From contig NZ_CBFHHE010000012.1 in the NCBI RefSeq assembly GCF_965655635.1, forward strand, positions 1 to 64,000: a stretch of DNA of 64,000 bases, read 5' to 3'. The translations under genes and the position numbers were made by a program. Below are positions 24,362-32,867 of the stretch, one piece after another; position 1 is the stretch's first letter; each line of letters opens with the position of its first letter. This stretch comes from Nereida sp965655635. GTDB taxonomy: Bacteria; Pseudomonadota; Alphaproteobacteria; Rhodobacterales; Rhodobacteraceae. The notes below the pieces were generated by a model, which saw only the letters and a program-made list of their open reading frames with translations, made no database searches and had not been told where the DNA came from.

Positions 24362-24398
24362 AAAGGCCTCGCATTCGGTTGCGGGGCCTTTTTCGTTT
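24362..24398 (+). terminator. atp operon terminator
   Basis: An 11-bp stem (24362-24372/24381-24391, loop ATTCGGTT, one G-T pair) is followed by TTTTTCGTTTT. It lies 22 bp after the atpC stop. Confidence 0.92.
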
Positions 24399-24463
24399 TC
24401 CTATTGTTTACGAATAGTCAGTATTTTCGGCGGACCAGCCGAACCCGTTAACGAAAGCCGCCC

Positions 24464-24814
24464 ATGAAACGCTTTGACAGCCATACACTCGGGATAGAAC
24501 AGGGCGAGCTTGTCTTGTTCTCTGACTTTCAGCCCGGGGGTGATATGTGGACCGGCAAGGGCGACCGTATCGTGCGCCGCCGCGTCGTGTTCTCAAAGGC
24601 TTTTCGCAAAGCCCCAAGCGTCATGGTTAACCTCAGCATGTGGGACACGGATCACGCCACGAACACCCGCATGGACCTGCACGCTGATAACATAACCGAA
24701 CGTGGCTTTGACGTGGTGTTCCAAACATGGGGCGACACGCGCGTGGCCCGCATCCGCGTGGGTTGGACCGCCATGGGCATGCTTCACGAAGACGACGATT
24801 GGGAACTTTATTAA
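24464..24814 (+). CDS. small H-type lectin domain protein
   Basis: The 116-residue protein is a single H-type lectin-like domain: VVFSKAFRKAPSVMVNLSMWDTDHATNTRMDLHADNITERGFDVVFQTWGDTRVARIRVGWTAMG. The pattern 'V.V....D......R....A.NIT..GF......W.DT.VA....W.A' is that of the family first described in snail agglutinin, which binds N-acetylgalactosamine-type sugars. There is no signal peptide, so a cytoplasmic or non-classically exported location is expected, and its ligand here is unknown. It stands alone after the atp terminator, with a weak ribosome binding site before ATG 24464. The fold is clear; the sugar-binding role is inference. Confidence 0.78.
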   Translation: MKRFDSHTLGIEQGELVLFSDFQPGGDMWTGKGDRIVRRRVVFSKAFRKAPSVMVNLSMWDTDHATNTRMDLHADNITERGFDVVFQTWGDTRVARIRVGWTAMGMLHEDDDWELY

Positions 24815-25178
24815 ACCCTCCCGTATGCTGCCCCCATATTAACCCAACCGTGCGCCCAAAATTATTTGGCGCAACACCCCGTTGGCCCGTGATATAACTT
24901 AGCACGCTAGCACATACCGGATCGGATCCTCGCGCCGCTTTACCCTTGCGCGTGTGAGGTCAGACCAAGAAGACAGCCCCAGCTCGGGCATATTGGGCCA
25001 AAGGTCGTTATCCAAACCATCCTTGATGGCGCTATCATTTCCGGCTTTTTCAAAAGTAGACGCAGGCGAAATATCCAGCACTCACCTGCTGCCAAACATG
25101 AAAAAACGCCCCGTCAAATTGGCTGGGGCGCTTCTTGTGCTACCAAAATACCGGTGCGTGTGCGCGGCGTCTTTGGGC
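24815..25178. other. intergenic region with prs terminator
   Basis: This 364-bp gap sits between the lectin gene and the convergent prs gene. Apart from the terminator at 25101-25130 I see no convincing gene. A 60-codon GTG-started frame on the minus strand (25081-24899, ending RREDPIRYVLAC) has no good ribosome binding site and no recognised family. Confidence 0.5.
25101..25130 (-). terminator. prs terminator
   Basis: A 6-bp GC stem (25107-25112/25125-25130) is followed on the minus strand by six T. It lies about 50 bp after the prs stop. Confidence 0.75.
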
Positions 25179-26195
25179 TTAGTCTGTTGAGTATAGACCC
25201 TCGTAGATTGGGCCTAAGGTGTCGGTTTCGAACAAAGAACTTACGCTTGTGCCACTCCAGATGTTCAAGATCGCCTGCGCGAAAATCGGCGCTGTTGGCA
25301 CGATCCGGATGTTGGGGCAGTTCTTGACCGCTTCTGTCGGCTGAATTGAATCCGTGATCACCAAAGATTTCATGACCGAGTTGCTGACCCGCTCAATCGC
25401 GGGGCCGCTCAACACACCGTGGGTGATATAGCTGTGTACTTCTGTGGCGCCGTGCTCAAGAAGCACTTCGGCCGCTTTGCACAAAGTTCCCGCCGTGTCA
25501 CAGATGTCGTCCACGATGATACAGCGCTTACCGGTCACATCCCCGATCACTGTCATCTCAGCTACTTCACCGGCTTTCTCGCGGCGCTTATCCACAATCG
25601 CCATGGGCGCGCCAATGCGTTTTGCCAACTCGCGCGCACGGGACACACCGCCCACGTCAGGCGAGATCACCATGACATCGCTCAAATCGCCAAATTGCGA
25701 TTTCACGTCCAGCGCAAAAACAGGGCTGGCATAAAGGTTGTCCACCGGAATATCGAAAAAGCCCTGAATTTGTGTAGCGTGCAGATCAAGGGTCAGAATG
25801 CGCTCAATCCCCGCGCCAGTCAGCATATTTGCAACCAACTTGGCTGAGATCGGCGTGCGGGCTTTCATGCGACGGTCTTGGCGCGCATAGCCGAAATAGG
25901 GGATCACGGCGGTGATGCGTTGCGCAGATGATCGGCGCAGCGCGTCCGCGATGATCAGCAGCTCCATCAGGTTGTCATTGGCCGGGCGAGACGTGCTTTG
26001 CAGGATGAACATATCCTCGCCACGCACGTTCTCAAAAACTTCTACAAAAACCTCACCATCGTTAAAGCGTTCAACCCGTGCATCAACGGGCGTTACGTTC
26101 ATTCCGCGGTGCATCGACATGCGGCGCGCAACCGCGTTGGCCAGCGGTTTGTTGGCGTTCCCAGAGATCAGTTTGGGTTCAGTAATATTTGGCAT
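25179..26195 (-). CDS. prs: ribose-phosphate pyrophosphokinase
   Basis: The 338-residue enzyme has the PRPP synthetase signatures: FNDGEVFVEVFENVRGEDMFILQST, PANDNLMELLIIADALRR, PYFGYARQDR, and the PRPP-binding loop VDDICDTAGTL. It makes PRPP from ribose 5-phosphate and ATP for purine, pyrimidine, histidine and tryptophan synthesis. It is slightly longer than the enteric enzyme at the C-terminus (LETDTLGPIYEGLYSTD-like extension), normal for this lineage. The gene is divergent from the isomerase gene downstream of its start, with about 110 bp between; no operon partner. Terminator as listed. Confidence 0.97.
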   Translation of the reverse strand: MPNITEPKLISGNANKPLANAVARRMSMHRGMNVTPVDARVERFNDGEVFVEVFENVRGEDMFILQSTSRPANDNLMELLIIADALRRSSAQRITAVIPYFGYARQDRRMKARTPISAKLVANMLTGAGIERILTLDLHATQIQGFFDIPVDNLYASPVFALDVKSQFGDLSDVMVISPDVGGVSRARELAKRIGAPMAIVDKRREKAGEVAEMTVIGDVTGKRCIIVDDICDTAGTLCKAAEVLLEHGATEVHSYITHGVLSGPAIERVSNSVMKSLVITDSIQPTEAVKNCPNIRIVPTAPIFAQAILNIWSGTSVSSLFETDTLGPIYEGLYSTD

Positions 26196-26304
26196 GGTGT
26201 TTGGTCCTGTGGAGCAGCTTTATGACAGAGTCGTGACATTGCGCACCTCCTAACATGTCACTACGGTCGCGCATAGTTTCATACGTCAAACAACAGGATA
26301 TCCT

Positions 26305-26904
26305 ATGGCTCATATTGATTACTATCTGGCGACGATTTCTCCTTTCACATACATGAACGGCTCCCGCGTCGAGCAGATTGCAAAAGCACATAATGCAACG
26401 CTGACATATAAGCCGCTTGATATCATGGGTCTTTTCGGCGCCACCGGTGGCACGCCGCCCAAAGACCGCCACATCAACCGTCAAGAATACCGCCTGCAAG
26501 ACATGGCACGCCGCGCCAAGCTGGCGGGTCTGCCGCTGAACCTTAAGCCTGCCCATTGGCCCACAAACATGGCGCCAAGTTCCTATGCGATCATCGCGGC
26601 GCAAAACGCAGGTGGCGGCGATCTGGGTGCGTTCGTTCACGCGCTGACACGCTCATGCTGGGCCGATGAGAAAGACATCTCGCAGACAGACGTCATTGCT
26701 GCGTGTCTGACCGAAGCGGGCTTTGACGCAGGTCTGGCAGAAGCGGACATGGTGAACAGTGCCGACACATACGCGCGCAACCTCGAAGAAGGCGTGGCAG
26801 CTGGCGTCTTTGGCGCGCCGTTCTTTATTGCCGACGGCACCGAGCGTTTCTGGGGCCAAGACCGTCTTGATGATCTGGACGCATTTCTTGCAGGCAAACT
26901 CTGA
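26305..26904 (+). CDS. 2-hydroxychromene-2-carboxylate isomerase family protein
   Basis: This 199-residue DsbA-fold protein belongs to the kappa-class GST/HCCA isomerase family: it starts AHIDYYLATISPFTYMNG, with the Ser of the SPFTY motif at the position of the glutathione-contacting serine, and ends GVFGAPFFIADGTERFWGQDRLDDLDAFL, the usual cis-Pro and C-terminal signature. It lacks the CxxC of true DsbA proteins. Characterised members isomerise an intermediate of naphthalene breakdown using glutathione, but most roseobacter members lie outside aromatic operons, as does this one, so its substrate is unknown. It is followed by a strong bidirectional terminator. Confidence 0.88.
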   Translation: MAHIDYYLATISPFTYMNGSRVEQIAKAHNATLTYKPLDIMGLFGATGGTPPKDRHINRQEYRLQDMARRAKLAGLPLNLKPAHWPTNMAPSSYAIIAAQNAGGGDLGAFVHALTRSCWADEKDISQTDVIAACLTEAGFDAGLAEADMVNSADTYARNLEEGVAAGVFGAPFFIADGTERFWGQDRLDDLDAFLAGKL

Positions 26905-26956
26905 TCGGCCATTGGCTGTGACGTGGTCGCCCTTGAGGCGGCCTAATTAATAAAGA

Positions 26957-26994
26957 AAGCCCCCCGCCTAGGGTATCAGGCGGGGGGCTTTTGT
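26957..26994. terminator. bidirectional terminator between isomerase and threonine aldolase genes
   Basis: A perfect 13-bp stem (26957-26969/26978-26990, 8-nt loop) is flanked by T-rich runs on both strands. It serves the plus-strand isomerase and, since it overlaps the last codons of the minus-strand gene, also that one. Confidence 0.92.
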
Positions 26995-28083
26995 TTGGGG
27001 GTGGCGGGCAATTGATCTACTGGCCCCCAAGCCGCCGCTGATCAGTTCAAGAAACGTATCAACGTCGCGTTCGGTGGTGGACCATGACGCCACAGCCCGC
27101 GCGCCCAACGGCGTATGGGGATCGCCCGTAAGATCGTGATCAAAGGGCCAGAAATAATACGCGGCACCGGCCTCATGGGCCTTTTGGTGCCCCTTGCGCG
27201 GCCAGCGGGCAAATACTTGGTTTGCGTCCGTGGGGTGTAGCAACTCACCACCTGAAATTTGCAAAATACCGTCGCTGAGCCGCTTGCCCATGGCGTTTGC
27301 GTGACGCGCCATTTCAATCCACAGATCGTCTTTTAGATATGCGTTCATTTGCGCGCTCAGATAGCGGTGTTTGGAGAACAGATGCCCGCCCCGTTTGCGC
27401 CGCAACTCAAATTCCCACGCCACTTTGGGATCAAACAAGATCACCGCTTCTACGCCCAAACAGCCGTTCTTGGTGCCGCCAAAAGACACAGCATCAACGC
27501 CTGCTTTCCACGTTATTTCAGCCGCGCTCGCACCAGTGGCCACAAGCGCGTTGGTAAAGCGCGCGCCGTCCATATGCACCCCAACGCCAAAGCTGTGGGC
27601 CACATCCGCAAGGGCGCGCACTTCGGCGGGGGTGTAGGCCGCACCCGCTTCGGTCAGGTTCGTCAGGCTAAGGGGGCCGCGCTGCGGGTTGTGCACCCCA
27701 AGTTGGCCGGTTTTCTCAATGGCGGCGTGCAGCGCAGCGGGGGTTAGTTTGGCGTCATCCCCGTCGATCAATTCAATCTTGGCACCGCCCGTGTAAAACA
27801 TTGGCGCGCCGCATTCATCGACTTCGATGTGGGCCTCGCGGTGGGCAAAGATGGTCTGCCACGGCTGGCACATACACGCCAGCGCCAGCGCATTTGCCGC
27901 AGATCCTGTGGCCACTAAATAAACGGCAGCCTCGGGGGCCTCAAAGATGTCGCGAATTTGTTGGCGCACGTCGTCCATGATCGGATCCGAGCCATAGGGC
28001 ATCGCGTAATCGGCATTGGCCTTTTGGACCGCTTCCATGATTTTGGGGTGCGCGCCGCTTGAGTTGTCTGATGCGAAATACAT
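26968..28083 (-). CDS. threonine aldolase / beta-eliminating lyase family protein
   Basis: The 371-residue PLP enzyme has the threonine aldolase pattern: YFASDNSSGAHPKIMEAVQ, GTAANALAL-type phosphate site (ATGSAANALALACMC), HREAHIEVDECGAP, GVHMDGARFTNAL, and the cofactor lysine in DAVSFGGTKNGCLG. It likely splits L-threonine or allo-threonine to glycine and acetaldehyde. The N-terminus MYFASDNSSGAHPK and a RBS AAAGGT ahead of ATG 28083 fix the start. Its last seven or so codons are coded inside the terminator hairpin, so the C-terminal tail (KAPRLIP) may be a by-product of that arrangement. It is upstream-isolated from the YcgN gene by 118 bp. Confidence 0.88.
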   Translation of the reverse strand: MYFASDNSSGAHPKIMEAVQKANADYAMPYGSDPIMDDVRQQIRDIFEAPEAAVYLVATGSAANALALACMCQPWQTIFAHREAHIEVDECGAPMFYTGGAKIELIDGDDAKLTPAALHAAIEKTGQLGVHNPQRGPLSLTNLTEAGAAYTPAEVRALADVAHSFGVGVHMDGARFTNALVATGASAAEITWKAGVDAVSFGGTKNGCLGVEAVILFDPKVAWEFELRRKRGGHLFSKHRYLSAQMNAYLKDDLWIEMARHANAMGKRLSDGILQISGGELLHPTDANQVFARWPRKGHQKAHEAGAAYYFWPFDHDLTGDPHTPLGARAVASWSTTERDVDTFLELISGGLGASRSIARHPQTKAPRLIP

Positions 28084-28201
28084 GGAAGCATTACCTTTCG
28101 GGCTGTGATGCGGTGTTGTCTGGCGGTTTTGTGAAGCGCCGCGCTTTGGCCGCTACGTCTCCGCCATACATAGTGCGTTAAGCGGTACCTGAGCGGCAAA
28201 T

Positions 28202-28639
28202 CTACTCGGGGTCAATGATGTGGTCTTCCCACTCGTCCTCGTGGATCTCGTTTTCAGGCACGGTCCAACCTTGCACAGACACGCCCGCGTCATGCACGGT
28301 TTGCGCGCTGCCGCTGATAAGCGGGTGCCAGTCAGACAGCGGGGCCCCTTGGGCGCGCAGCTTATAGGCGCAGGTGCGCGGCAACCAATAGATGTGGTCT
28401 TCGATGGTTTTGGGTGTCAGCACGATGCATTCGGGCACAAACTGGTGGCGGATATCATATTGGCTGCATTGGCAGGTTTCCCCGTCAAGCAAGCGGCAGG
28501 CCACGCGGGTGGTCACCACTTGGCCGGTGTCTTCGTCCTCAAGTTTGTTCAGACAGCATTTACCGCAACCGTCACACAGCGCTTCCCATTCTTTGGGGCT
28601 GAGCGCGGTCAGCGGCTTTTCCCAAAACGGTTTAGACAT
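28202..28639 (-). CDS. YcgN/UPF0260 family cysteine-cluster protein
   Basis: The 145-residue protein is a YcgN-type member of the zinc/iron-chelating UPF0260/YkgJ family. It has LCDGCGKCCLNKLEDEDTG, then TRVACRLLDGETCQCSQYDIR and a late WLPRTCAYKLRAQG, giving the cluster of cysteines that defines the family. The function is not firmly known; metal or Fe-S binding is inferred. Its start overlaps the end of ribF by eight bases, so the two are probably co-transcribed from the ribF side. No signal peptide. A common neighbour pair in roseobacters, as far as I recall. Confidence 0.88.
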   Translation of the reverse strand: MSKPFWEKPLTALSPKEWEALCDGCGKCCLNKLEDEDTGQVVTTRVACRLLDGETCQCSQYDIRHQFVPECIVLTPKTIEDHIYWLPRTCAYKLRAQGAPLSDWHPLISGSAQTVHDAGVSVQGWTVPENEIHEDEWEDHIIDPE

Positions 28640-29570
28640 CGGCCAGAATTTCGCGGGCTTTGGCGCAATCCGCGTCCATTTGGGTGATCAACGCCTCGAG
28701 GCTGTCGAACTTAAATTCGGGGCGCAAAAAATCCACCAAGGCCACGGAAATTTCCGCGCCGTATAAATCGCCCTTAAAGTCGAAAATGAATGTCTCGCAA
28801 TTTGGCACGTTCTCGCCAAACATCGGGCGCACGCCGATGCTGGCCGCCCCTGTGTAGCTGCCCGCGTGCGGTCCGTTCAGAACGTCTGCTTTTACCACGT
28901 AGACCCCAAATTTGGGCGGGTGGCGGCCTTCGATGGACATGTTGGCAGTGGGGTAGCCAAGGTCGCGGCCGCGCTGATCGCCGCGGATCACCTCGCCCAC
29001 GATCCGGTGCCAGTGCCCCAACATTTCGGCGGCCACGCGCGGGCGCCCATCGGCAAGGGCGGCGCGGATGTTGGTGCTTGAAACTTCGCCTGCATCAAGC
29101 GCCACCATCTGTGCGATTGACACGCCAAAGCCCATTTCCGCGCCAAACGCCTTGAGGGTTTCTGCGTTTCCGCTGCGCCCTTTGCCAAAGCAAAAATCCT
29201 GCCCCACGACGACATGATCAAGGCCAAGCTGATCGCAGATCACAGTCTGTGCAAAAGCGCGCGCGTCCAGCTCGGCCAAGGCTTTGTTGAATGGCACTTC
29301 AAACAGACGTTCGACACCCAATTTATCCAAACGGTTCGCCTTGGCTTCGGCGTTCATCAGGCGGAACGCGGGTGTAGTCGGGGCAAAGAAATTACGTGGA
29401 TGCGGTTCAAACGTCATGATCCCAAGGGGCACGCCGCGGCGTGTGGCCTCGGCGCGGGCAATGTCGATCACCGCTTGGTGGCCAAGGTGCACCCCGTCAA
29501 AATTACCGATGGCAGCCACGCCGCCACGGTTGTCGGGATCAACGAAATGAGTGTCTCGGATGATGCGCAT
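28632..29570 (-). CDS. ribF: bifunctional riboflavin kinase/FAD synthetase
   Basis: The 312-residue protein has an N-terminal FAD synthetase (GNFDGVHLGHQAVI, the HxGH nucleotidyl-transfer motif, and CDQLGLDHVVVGQDFCFGKGRSG, VSSTNIRAALADG) and a C-terminal riboflavin kinase (GEVIRGDQRGRDLGYPTANM, YTGAASIGVRPMFG, ETFIFDFKGDLYG). It turns riboflavin into FMN and FAD. ATG 29570 (MRIIRDTHFVD) was chosen because an upstream extension is not homologous; the Shine-Dalgarno sequence is poor. It overlaps the YcgN-like gene downstream and is 39 bp after the MaoC gene on the same strand. Confidence 0.96.
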   Translation of the reverse strand: MRIIRDTHFVDPDNRGGVAAIGNFDGVHLGHQAVIDIARAEATRRGVPLGIMTFEPHPRNFFAPTTPAFRLMNAEAKANRLDKLGVERLFEVPFNKALAELDARAFAQTVICDQLGLDHVVVGQDFCFGKGRSGNAETLKAFGAEMGFGVSIAQMVALDAGEVSSTNIRAALADGRPRVAAEMLGHWHRIVGEVIRGDQRGRDLGYPTANMSIEGRHPPKFGVYVVKADVLNGPHAGSYTGAASIGVRPMFGENVPNCETFIFDFKGDLYGAEISVALVDFLRPEFKFDSLEALITQMDADCAKAREILADV

Positions 29571-29609
29571 AGGCCAAGGCGTAGCGCCCGTACGCGCGCT
29601 GCGCAAGCG

Positions 29610-30053
29610 CTAGTCGAACTTGCGGCTTGGGGCCATTACAACAGCTTCGCCTTTGAGGACTTTCTTGCCGTTGATTTTGCAGTGTGTCTCCATGGTGACG
29701 CGGCGTTTGGGGATGTCCATGTCGGTCACGGTAACCACAGCGTTCACCATATCGCCTGGGCGAACGGGGGCCAAAAACTTAAGCGTCTGGCCCAGATAGA
29801 CCGTGCCATGGCCCGGAAGTTGTTCACCGATAACTGCACTGATAAGCCCCGCAGTCAGCATCCCGTGGGCAATGCGCCCCTCAAAAATCGTGTCGTTGGC
29901 ATAGTCGTCATCAAGATGGACCGGATTATGATCGGTGGAGACTTCGGCAAACATCTCAATATCGCGGTCAGTTATGACCTTGCGCAGATTACGGCTCATG
30001 CCGATTTCGATGTCTTCGATACAGATCGTGCCGCGGGGTGCGTTATCCAACAT
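29610..30053 (-). CDS. MaoC-like (R)-enoyl-CoA hydratase family dehydratase
   Basis: The 147-residue hot-dog fold protein has the hydratase-2 motif region FAEVSTDHNPVHLDDDYANDTIFEGRIAHGMLTAGLISAVIG, with the catalytic Asp and His (DHNPVH) and the following GRIAHGM. Characterised relatives hydrate trans-2-enoyl-CoA to (R)-3-hydroxyacyl-CoA, feeding polyhydroxyalkanoate or fatty-acid routes. The exact acyl substrate is not evident. It precedes ribF by 39 bp on the same strand but the two functions are unrelated. A reasonable ribosome binding site (GGGATAC) precedes ATG 30053. Confidence 0.88.
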   Translation of the reverse strand: MLDNAPRGTICIEDIEIGMSRNLRKVITDRDIEMFAEVSTDHNPVHLDDDYANDTIFEGRIAHGMLTAGLISAVIGEQLPGHGTVYLGQTLKFLAPVRPGDMVNAVVTVTDMDIPKRRVTMETHCKINGKKVLKGEAVVMAPSRKFD

Positions 30054-30142
30054 TGCGAGTATCCCAAAGTAACAATTGCGCTATTCGTAATGGCTACACG
30101 AAATAAAATTACTTTGCAACTGCAGAATAATTTATATGCAAT

Positions 30143-31015
30143 TTATCGCAGGTATCCGATTGTATAGCTGGGATTGACCATTTCGCCTTGTAAATAGGCC
30201 TCAAGGGCTGTGGCGTCTGGCTGGGTGTCTGTTTTTGTTTCAGCCTTGGCCAAGCCACCGCTGATGAACAAACAGTCAAGATCTTCGCCCATGGCACCGG
30301 CAACGTCGGTGATGATTCCATCGCCAATGGCCAGAATGCTGCTGTCGGATACGTTAGGGCGCAGGGCCGCAAGGCGGCGACGCGCAAGGTCATAGATCGG
30401 CGGGTGCGGTTTGCCGAAATAGAGGCTTTCGCCGCCCATCTCTGTGTAGAGATCCGCCAGAGCACCGGCGCACCACTCACGATGCTCGCCGCGGTCCACC
30501 ACGATATCGGGGTTGGCACAAAGCAGCTTCATCCCCTTTTGTTTGGCGTACAGAAATTCGGGGCGCATCACGGACGGATTAGCTGTGGGGTCCATGGGGC
30601 CACAGCACACGATGCCATCGGCCTGATCCAGCGGGACTTGGGTGATTGTAACGGGCGCGTCGATGACGTTGAGCGGTCTGAAGAACGACTGGTCGTGATC
30701 CTCGCCGATGAAATAGACTTTTTCGCCCACTACACCGCGGAACATCGCGGCGCGTGCACTGTCGCCTGACGTCGCAATATCGTCCCAACAATCCCGCGGC
30801 AGGCCCATGCCATCAAGTTGATCCGCCACAGAGGCACGCGGGCGCGGAGAGTTGGTGACCATGATAACCGTGCCGCCTTGCGCCTTGAACGCCTGAAGGG
30901 CAGCTACGGCTTCGGGGAAAGGGGTGATGCCGTTATGCACACAGCCCCAGAGATCGCAAAACACCGCGGAATACTGATCAGAAATTTCGGACAACTGCGT
31001 GACGATCTGGGACAT
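30143..31015 (-). CDS. TIGR01459-type HAD-superfamily hydrolase
   Basis: The 290-residue protein is a class-IIA HAD hydrolase: motif I AVFCDLWGCVHNG (DxWG form, with tryptophan where most family members have the second Asp-like residue), motif II VTNSPRPRASV, then KPHPPIYDLARRRLAA and a final IGDGIITDVAGAMG. The alphaproteobacterial TIGR01459 subfamily has this signature. Likely a sugar- or nucleotide-phosphate phosphatase, substrate unknown. It lies 113 bp downstream of ppaC on the same strand; a stem-loop is between them. Whether motif I supports catalysis in this group should be judged by alignment. Confidence 0.85.
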   Translation of the reverse strand: MSQIVTQLSEISDQYSAVFCDLWGCVHNGITPFPEAVAALQAFKAQGGTVIMVTNSPRPRASVADQLDGMGLPRDCWDDIATSGDSARAAMFRGVVGEKVYFIGEDHDQSFFRPLNVIDAPVTITQVPLDQADGIVCCGPMDPTANPSVMRPEFLYAKQKGMKLLCANPDIVVDRGEHREWCAGALADLYTEMGGESLYFGKPHPPIYDLARRRLAALRPNVSDSSILAIGDGIITDVAGAMGEDLDCLFISGGLAKAETKTDTQPDATALEAYLQGEMVNPSYTIGYLR

Positions 31016-31087
31016 GGGATGTCTTTCTGGCGGTGTGGCCGTGACGGGGAGGGGACGGTTAGCGAAGTGTGGTGCGGGAACATGTGC

Positions 31088-31117
31088 TGGCGCGCAAGGT
31101 CGGTTCCCTGCGCGCCA
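31088..31117 (-). terminator. stem-loop after ppaC, possible terminator
   Basis: A perfect 9-bp inverted repeat TGGCGCGCA/TGCGCGCCA (31088-31096/31109-31117) lies 11 bp after the ppaC stop. No T-run follows on the minus strand, so intrinsic termination is uncertain; it may only stabilise the mRNA end. Confidence 0.35.
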
Positions 31118-31128
31118 AAGGTGGGGTC

Positions 31129-32049
31129 TTAAGCCAGCTTAAGGTTCGGGATGATTTGCTTTTTGCGGCTCATCACGCCCGGCAGAACCACGCTGTCACC
31201 AGTGACCGTTGCGCCGAACGATGCCTCTGCCACAGATTTTGTCAGCGCGTTGGGCACCAGCATGGTGGCTTCCTCGTTCAGGATGTCGACCACAAAGAGC
31301 AGCACCTGATCCACGCCGTCTTCGCTTGCCACAGTTGTCATGCTGTCCATCAAAGACGCCGCGCGGTCGAGCACGATGGCGGGCTTTGTGGTCTCCAGAA
31401 CAGACACGCGGAATTTGGTGCCGTCCACGGCGTATTCCTTGCTGTCCATGCGCAACAGCTCGGCGTCGCTAAAGGCGCTGACATCTGATTTGGCGGCGAA
31501 CATTTCATCGGCGTAAGCGTCAAGATCAAGGCCCAGATCGGCGGCCAAAGCGCGGGCCAGATCCGTGTCCGTCTGTGTGGTTGTCGGCGAGCGGAACGCC
31601 AGCGTGTCAGACAAGATACACGACAGCATCAGGCCTTTGATTTGCTCGGGCATTTCGGCGGCGTGCGCGCCCATCAGATCGTGCATGATCGTGGCAGTGC
31701 ACGCCAGCGGGCGGATGGTGATGTCGATGGGGCCTGCGGTTTCAAGGCCGCCCACAAGCTTGTGGTGGTCGATGATGGCCGTGACGTTGAGCGCGTTGAT
31801 GTTGGAGGGCAACTCGGCGGGGTTGTTGGTGTCCACAACGATGCAGTCTTGCCCGTCTTCAAAAGCGTCGACGATCTGGGGTTTGGTTGCATTCCAACGG
31901 GTTATGACAAATGCGGCCTCTGTGTTCGGCTCGCCCAAAAGAACGGCGCGCGCATCACCGCCGGTGTGGTTGATGAACCATTCCCAGATCAGCGGAGCGC
32001 TGGTGCTGTCTGTGTCGGGGGATTTGTGGCCGAAAATCAAGGTCGTCAT
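31129..32049 (-). CDS. ppaC: manganese-dependent inorganic pyrophosphatase
   Basis: The 306-residue protein is a DHH-family (class II) pyrophosphatase: FGHKSPDTDSTSAPLIW at the first metal motif, a DTNNPAELP segment, IIDHHKLVGG, the CTATIMHDLMG region, and a C-terminal DHHA2 domain ending SRKKQIIPNL. It hydrolyses pyrophosphate with Mn2+. Class II enzymes are patchily distributed in alphaproteobacteria, where class I Ppa is the commonest form. A purine-rich site (AAAGGG) precedes ATG 32049. The gene is divergent from the DUF2161 gene with about 100 bp between. Confidence 0.93.
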   Translation of the reverse strand: MTTLIFGHKSPDTDSTSAPLIWEWFINHTGGDARAVLLGEPNTEAAFVITRWNATKPQIVDAFEDGQDCIVVDTNNPAELPSNINALNVTAIIDHHKLVGGLETAGPIDITIRPLACTATIMHDLMGAHAAEMPEQIKGLMLSCILSDTLAFRSPTTTQTDTDLARALAADLGLDLDAYADEMFAAKSDVSAFSDAELLRMDSKEYAVDGTKFRVSVLETTKPAIVLDRAASLMDSMTTVASEDGVDQVLLFVVDILNEEATMLVPNALTKSVAEASFGATVTGDSVVLPGVMSRKKQIIPNLKLA

Positions 32050-32149
32050 TGGATGGTCTACCCTTTAAAAATGGAGTGCTTTTGAGGGCGTTATAGGCCC
32101 AAGCAATGGCCTTGTCACCCGCCCGCATCGATGGCTAGGATGCGGCGTT

Positions 32150-32833
32150 ATGAGCACCAGCATCACCCCCGCGAAAATCAAGGAAACGGACCTTTATGGG
32201 CCGGTCAAAGCGTTCCTTGAAGGGCAGGGCTACGAGGTGAAGGGTGAGATTGGTGCGGTGGATGTTCTGGCGCTGGGCGGTGCGGAGGAGGGCGGCGAGC
32301 CGTTGATCGTGGAGTTAAAGATTGCCTTCTCATTATCGCTTTTTCATCAAGGGGTTGCGCGATTATCTGTCAGCGATCTTGTTTATGTTGCGGTGCCCTA
32401 TCAGAGCGGCAAACGCTGGCGCGCGGGACTGAAGGCGAACGTGACGCTGGCGCGCCGGATGGGGCTTGGTATCATGACCGTGCGTCTTGAGGACGGGTTG
32501 GTGCAGGTTCACTGTGATCCGGTGCCTTACGCGCCGCGCAAAAATACCAAGCGCAAGACAGCTTTGTTGAAGGAGTTTGCCAAGCGCAGCGGCGACCCCA
32601 GTAAAGGCGGGGCGACGCGGGCGGGCTTGGTGACCGCTTACCGGCAGGACGCCATTAAAATTGCGGCGCATCTGGCGGGACACGGGGCCAGCCGCGGCGT
32701 GGATGTGCGCGATGCCACAGGAGTAGCGCGCGCCACTACTATGATGCGCGACAACCACTATGGGTGGTTCGAAAAAGTGACGACCGGTGTCTACGAGCTA
32801 AGCGATACGGGCCGCGCGGCGGTGGAAAGCTAG
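32150..32833 (+). CDS. DUF2161 family PD-(D/E)XK-type phosphodiesterase
   Basis: The 227-residue protein has a restriction-enzyme-like core near the N-terminus: KGEIGAVDVLALGG with the Asp, then EPLIVELKIAFS with the E-x-K triad, as in PD-(D/E)XK nucleases. Residues after 110 are basic and helical (RKNTKRKTALLKEFAKRSGDPSKGG) and read as a winged-helix-like DNA-binding tail (GLVTAYRQDAIKIAAHLAGHG). The DUF2161 family is typical of alphaproteobacteria; the physiological target is unknown, and there is no methylase or immunity partner beside it. It converges with a small lipoprotein gene 34 bp further on. Confidence 0.8.
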   Translation: MSTSITPAKIKETDLYGPVKAFLEGQGYEVKGEIGAVDVLALGGAEEGGEPLIVELKIAFSLSLFHQGVARLSVSDLVYVAVPYQSGKRWRAGLKANVTLARRMGLGIMTVRLEDGLVQVHCDPVPYAPRKNTKRKTALLKEFAKRSGDPSKGGATRAGLVTAYRQDAIKIAAHLAGHGASRGVDVRDATGVARATTMMRDNHYGWFEKVTTGVYELSDTGRAAVES

Positions 32834-32867
32834 GGCAGATGCGCCCATGTCAGCGGGTTTGCCGTAC

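Noticed and set aside
24899..25081. Minus-strand 60-codon frame between the lectin gene and prs
   Set aside because: It starts with GTG, has no ribosome binding site, no recognised family and lies in a gap between convergent genes; it may be a chance frame or an old remnant.
32150..32833. Restriction-modification or anti-phage nuclease
   Set aside because: The PD-(D/E)XK core is real, but there is no methyltransferase or immunity gene, and DUF2161 is a widespread core family in the lineage.
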